Shown here one piece after another: positions 61,363-64,000 of a stretch of DNA of 64,000 nucleotides (position 1 is its first letter; each line of letters opens with the position of its first letter). This DNA is from JANQGG01 sp964642175. Lineage in GTDB: Bacteria; Bacteroidota; Chlorobiia; Chlorobiales; Chloroherpetonaceae. The notes beneath the pieces were generated by a model that was not told the origin of the DNA, made no database searches, and saw only the letters and a list, made by a program, of their open reading frames with translations. The stretch spans positions 94,770 to 158,769 of the forward strand of contig CAZXOK010000007.1 of assembly GCA_964642175.1 (NCBI GenBank), given 5' to 3'. The translations under genes and the position numbers were made by a program.

Positions 61363-61773
61363 TTAAGATTTAAGTCTTTTTTCTAATGCTTTATACGCTG
61401 TGTTTAAACCCTTGGTCAGTTCAGTAGCCACATGCTGTTTTTGAGGGTCTGAACTGTGCAGATCGGGATGGTACTTGGCCAACAGTCGCTTCCAGGATGT
61501 GCGAACCGTTTCCAGATCGGCGCCGTATGGCACTTCCAGGTTGGCATAGTAGCCGGCCAGTTCCGGATCCCGCGAGGAGTGCGCCGTTTGATAATCAGAC
61601 GACTGTGAGCGACCCGGCTCCCGGTTTGTGTTTTGTGATTTAGAATAGCGTTTGTTCAGGAAATCTTCAAATTCCTTATCATCATTTGATAATAATTTAT
61701 CAAGCCATTCCATAGCAGGATTTGAAGCAATTTCGGCTTTCACAACCCGCTTGAATCGTTCGGCTAACTCCAT
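61363..61773 (-). CDS. J-domain (DnaJ-like) protein with N-terminal helix
   Basis: 136 residues. A first helical half (residues 1-65) with a Ser/Asn-rich linker, then a J domain at about 73-136 with the HPD tripeptide at H102-D104 in LLAKYHPDLHSSDP. A J-domain at the C-terminus, with no zinc or substrate-binding region, points to a specialised DnaK partner rather than a general DnaJ. It heads the ybjN-pspA group, so it may bring a chaperone to PspA or to the membrane. Confidence 0.85.
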   Translation of the reverse strand: MELAERFKRVVKAEIASNPAMEWLDKLLSNDDKEFEDFLNKRYSKSQNTNREPGRSQSSDYQTAHSSRDPELAGYYANLEVPYGADLETVRTSWKRLLAKYHPDLHSSDPQKQHVATELTKGLNTAYKALEKRLKS

Positions 61774-62136
61774 GTTTGGTTTAAATTAAGTTTAGATTCC
61801 ATTCGTGAGTGATTGATGATTTGTTGCATCCCCTGAGAATGGTTTTAATGAAACTGCTATAAAATGATAGTCTTAATATATTAACCACCAAGCTATTGCA
61901 GCCATTCCCAATGGTTGCGTTCTCTGGCATTTACGAAGCGAAGCGGCGTAAAAACCGAATGTGCTATTTGTTCGGTCGGCTTTTTCAGCATGGCATGCAA
62001 CGTTTACATGTATGAAAAGTTGGGGAAGTTGCGGCCTGCACTACTATCCACCGAGACCAAAAATTGAAGCGCGAGTTAAACCTACGTAACAAACTTAACC
62101 CCTATTATTTATAAATTTTGTTGTATGCCGTTTTTT
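61774..62136. other. intergenic with attC-like cruciform
   Basis: About 360 bases. It includes a GCAGCCATT/AATGGTTGC hairpin at 61898-61918 and the larger imperfect inverted repeat at 61992-62130 described separately. No gene was seen. Confidence 0.5.
61992..62130 (-). repeat. attC-like recombination element behind the Fic gene
   Basis: GGCATGCAAC at 61992-62001 and GTTGTATGCC at 62120-62129 are inverted repeats with one mismatch, 118 bases apart. On the minus strand the right arm reads CGGCATACAAC only a few bases after the Fic stop. The shape (short outer arms, long variable centre, placed just behind a coding gene) resembles integron attC sites. No integrase is in the window. Confidence 0.5.
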
Positions 62137-63177
62137 CTAAATTATCGAATAATTAGTTCCTGGTCCTGTTCCGAATTTTTCAATCAGATTTTTCTTAATT
62201 AATTCAGGCAGAATCCGTTTTACTGTCGGATTAGGAATACCTAGTCTTTTTGCAATATCTCCAGATTTACAACCCGAATTGTTTTCTATAAAGGTCAGAA
62301 TAGATTTCTCTCTTGGAGATAATCTTGTTTCAACTCCTTTGCTCTCAAATTTTATCATTAATTGTTTTTGAATATTACCTAAAGCATCAAAGAAAAAGCG
62401 AATCCATTCCGAAACATCTTCATTTGGTCTTTGTGCTTGACAAGCTCTTAGAACTCGGTAGTATTCAGTCTTTCGACTTTCAATTTCATGTTCAAAACTT
62501 ACATATTGAATCCATTTATATCCGTGTTTCAGCAAAAGTAAAGTCGAAAGCAATCTGCTCAATCGTCCGTTTCCGTCCTGAAATGGATGAATACTCACAA
62601 AATCGTAAGCAAATAAGGCGCATTTTACCAAAGGATGTGTTTCATTGTCATTTAAATACCAATCAATCAACATTCTCATTGCATCCTGAGTAGGAAATCC
62701 AGCTTCAGTTGTTTGAAATATTATCTGTCGTGTTCCATCAGGCTGTTTTGCTTCTACCGCATTACTGTGTTGTTTGTAATCTCCTTTATGCCATTCATCT
62801 TTCTTGCTGTATTTAAGTAAAATATTGTGCAAGTTTTTCAAGCTGCTTTCCGAAATTTCAATATCCTGATACGAATCTGAAATTAAATCTAAGGTTTCAA
62901 AGTATCCGACTACCTCTTGAGAATCTCTGTCTGCAATTTTTGTAATGTCAATTTCTTTCAGCAAGACCTCAACTTCCTCGTCAGACATCTTTGAGCCTTC
63001 AATCCTTGTAGAAGCGCCAACACTGCGAACTGTTGCTATAGTCTTCAGTTGCTTTAAACTCTGAGCTTCTTTCTTCTCAATCGTTGTCCATGAAGCATCA
63101 AATCGGTCAATCTGACTTATCAATCGGATCAATTCCCAGTCAATGTTAAGAGTGAATGTATGTACATGATTATCCAT
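62137..63177 (-). CDS. Fic family protein with winged-helix tail
   Basis: 346 residues. The Fic core has HPFQDGNGR at 197-205, the full catalytic motif with the His for AMP or other nucleotide transfer. The N-terminal region holds the inhibitory motif S56-x3-E60-G61, so this belongs to the self-inhibited (class II) Fic group, in which the inhibitory helix is in the same protein. The C-terminal about 65 residues form a winged-helix (SPREKSILTFIENN ... KRILPELIKKNLIEKF). Targets unknown. The gene is AT-rich compared with the neighbours to its left, and the whole locus looks acquired. Confidence 0.92.
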   Translation of the reverse strand: MDNHVHTFTLNIDWELIRLISQIDRFDASWTTIEKKEAQSLKQLKTIATVRSVGASTRIEGSKMSDEEVEVLLKEIDITKIADRDSQEVVGYFETLDLISDSYQDIEISESSLKNLHNILLKYSKKDEWHKGDYKQHSNAVEAKQPDGTRQIIFQTTEAGFPTQDAMRMLIDWYLNDNETHPLVKCALFAYDFVSIHPFQDGNGRLSRLLSTLLLLKHGYKWIQYVSFEHEIESRKTEYYRVLRACQAQRPNEDVSEWIRFFFDALGNIQKQLMIKFESKGVETRLSPREKSILTFIENNSGCKSGDIAKRLGIPNPTVKRILPELIKKNLIEKFGTGPGTNYSII

Positions 63178-63299
63178 ACTCCAAATATATCATTAAAACC
63201 CCAATATGATACGATATGATTCGTTTTTATTCGATAAATATTCGAAATATTCGATACGATATGAGCTTATTTTATACGATTATGGTTCGGTCAAATGCT

Positions 63300-63433
63300 C
63301 TAAAACGGTTTGGCGGTATGATAAGGTTGGGTTTTCGGAGCGTTTCCAAGTCCATAGAGGAAAAGTTGGTTTGAAAAACAAATGCTCGCAAACCACAAAA
63401 CCCCAACTGTTTTCTATTGTGTGTTGTAAGCCG
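63300..63433 (-). repeat. attC-like element behind the OsmC gene
   Basis: On the minus strand CGGCTTACAAC (63423-63433) starts within four bases of the OsmC stop. GTTGGGTTTT near 63326 and AAAACCCCAAC at about 63400 form an inner inverted repeat, and CAAATGCTC occurs twice as a direct repeat. The second outer arm is not obvious, so the element limits are approximate. Confidence 0.4.
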
Positions 63434-63436
63434 TTT

Positions 63437-63907
63437 TTATTGAGTTGTTGTATTCGGTTTATGTCCGATTTTAAAGTTGCAAGAATTAGCAATAAAGCAC
63501 ATTTTATTCGCTTCTTCGTGTAATTCGTTTGCTTTTTCAATCATATTATCGTCCGTGATTTTCACTTTTGGGTTAAGCGTAACTTCTGTAAATTTCCCGC
63601 TTCCATTTTCAGTTTCTTCCATAATCCCAGTTGCATCGTCCAAATATTCAGTTACTATAATTTTATTTACAGAGCATAAATGCAAATACCACAGCATATG
63701 ACAAGCCGACAATGATGACAAAAAAAGGTCTTCAGGATTATATTTCGTCTTATCTCCCAAAAATGAAGGGTCAGATGAGCCATTAATTCCATCATATTTT
63801 CCGTCGGCTATGATTTTATGGTTTCTGTTATAAGACTTGTAATTTAGAGTTCCGTTTCCTTCGTTTCCAGTCCATACAACTTTTATTTCGTAATTGTGCT
63901 TTTTCAT
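63437..63907 (-). CDS. OsmC/Ohr family peroxidase-like protein
   Basis: 156 residues. OsmC proteins reduce organic hydroperoxides using two cysteines. Here LSACHMLWYLHLC holds the peroxidatic Cys (about residue 68) on the central helix and CFIANSCNFKIG the second near the C-terminus. The start MKKHNYEIKVVWTGN and the Glu/Gly-rich YNPEDLFLSSLSAC region match the family. AT-rich like the Fic gene. It is preceded by a truncated frame ending 16 bases upstream. Confidence 0.9.
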   Translation of the reverse strand: MKKHNYEIKVVWTGNEGNGTLNYKSYNRNHKIIADGKYDGINGSSDPSFLGDKTKYNPEDLFLSSLSACHMLWYLHLCSVNKIIVTEYLDDATGIMEETENGSGKFTEVTLNPKVKITDDNMIEKANELHEEANKMCFIANSCNFKIGHKPNTTTQ

Positions 63908-63923
63908 TTTGAAATTTCAAAAT

Positions 63924-64000
63924 CTAGATGGTCTTCTTATATGTGTAGGCTTTCCAACCCCCTTCTCTTGGATACATCTCAGCTTTTTGCTGTAAGCTTT
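63924..64000 (-). CDS. C-terminal end of an unidentified gene (cut by window edge)
   Basis: About 25 codons before a TAG at 63924-63926, reading QQKAEMYPREGGWKAYTYKK near the end. Protein-like composition, same direction and spacing as the OsmC gene, but too short to identify. It could be a random open frame. Confidence 0.35.
   Translation of the reverse strand, partial: SLQQKAEMYPREGGWKAYTYKKTI

Noticed and set aside
63206..63523. Open frame on the plus strand at the right end
   Set aside because: It runs through the attC-like repeat and the 3' end of the OsmC gene and looks non-coding.
1..64000. CRISPR arrays, insertion sequences, prophage or rRNA genes
   Set aside because: No spaced direct repeats, transposase or phage genes, or rRNA segments were seen.

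Overview
The window reads as a single chromosomal segment of an aerobic, heterotrophic, pigmented Gram-negative bacterium of the Bacteroidota/Rhodothermota/Balneolota (FCB) kind. This placement is inference. It rests on upstream elements resembling the Bacteroidota -7 box TAnnTTTG with few visible Shine-Dalgarno sequences, DUF4292-type and other small lipoproteins, a multisubunit Na+-pumping acyl-CoA decarboxylase, a plant/cyanobacterial-type carotenoid desaturase with CrtZ, a split transketolase and a SulP/STAS carrier. No rRNA, insertion sequence or CRISPR array was seen. One tRNA (Pro, CGG) is present.

Layout. 0-8.1 kb: tail of argG, a TPR protein, crtZ, a sugar nucleotidyltransferase-like gene, mntP, PEP carboxylase and an ankyrin membrane protein. 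8.3-11.4 kb: a decayed multi-PAS hybrid histidine kinase with two in-frame stops and one frameshift. 12-18.3 kb: argH, coaE with a lipoprotein gene, Fe superoxide dismutase, a DUF4292 lipoprotein, an SRPBCC-like protein and an RlmI-type rRNA methyltransferase. 18.4-27 kb: the most notable region, a kai-type locus holding a GAF protein, a small membrane protein, a PAS protein with a KaiA/RsbU-like C-terminal domain, kaiB, kaiC and a four-PAS hybrid kinase. 27-36.9 kb: a secreted TPR protein, the Na+-translocating decarboxylase operon (alpha, gamma, biotin carrier, beta), thioredoxin, MsrA and a P-type ATPase. 37-40.4 kb: SulP carrier, four small related helical-protein genes in a row, and tRNA-Pro. 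40.5-47.6 kb: methyltransferase, DUF427, ergothioneine genes egtB-egtD, glycerate kinase, a NaChBac-type sodium channel overlapping an ornithine-cyclodeaminase-family gene. 47.7-61.8 kb: CrtP-type desaturase, recR-ybaB, phosphohexomutase, transketolase C-half, ksgA, a ParE/RelE-type toxin-antitoxin pair, a formylglycine-generating-enzyme-like lipoprotein, SbcD, a YiiX-like hydrolase, htpG and a pspA-ybjN-dnaJ stress group. 61.9-64 kb: an AT-rich, cassette-like end with Fic and OsmC genes, each followed at once by the same CGGCWTACAAC motif.

How the parts fit. KaiB and KaiC keep the residues needed for a phosphorylation timer. The PAS/KaiA-like protein and the hybrid kinase are plausible input and output partners, which would make this a self-contained KaiABC-kinase unit outside the cyanobacteria. 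The decarboxylase and the sodium channel suggest sodium-based energetics and signalling. SodB, MsrA, EgtB/EgtD, carotenoid enzymes and OsmC make up an oxidative-stress theme. The four small genes and the cassette-like right end are the other places where existing families explain least.
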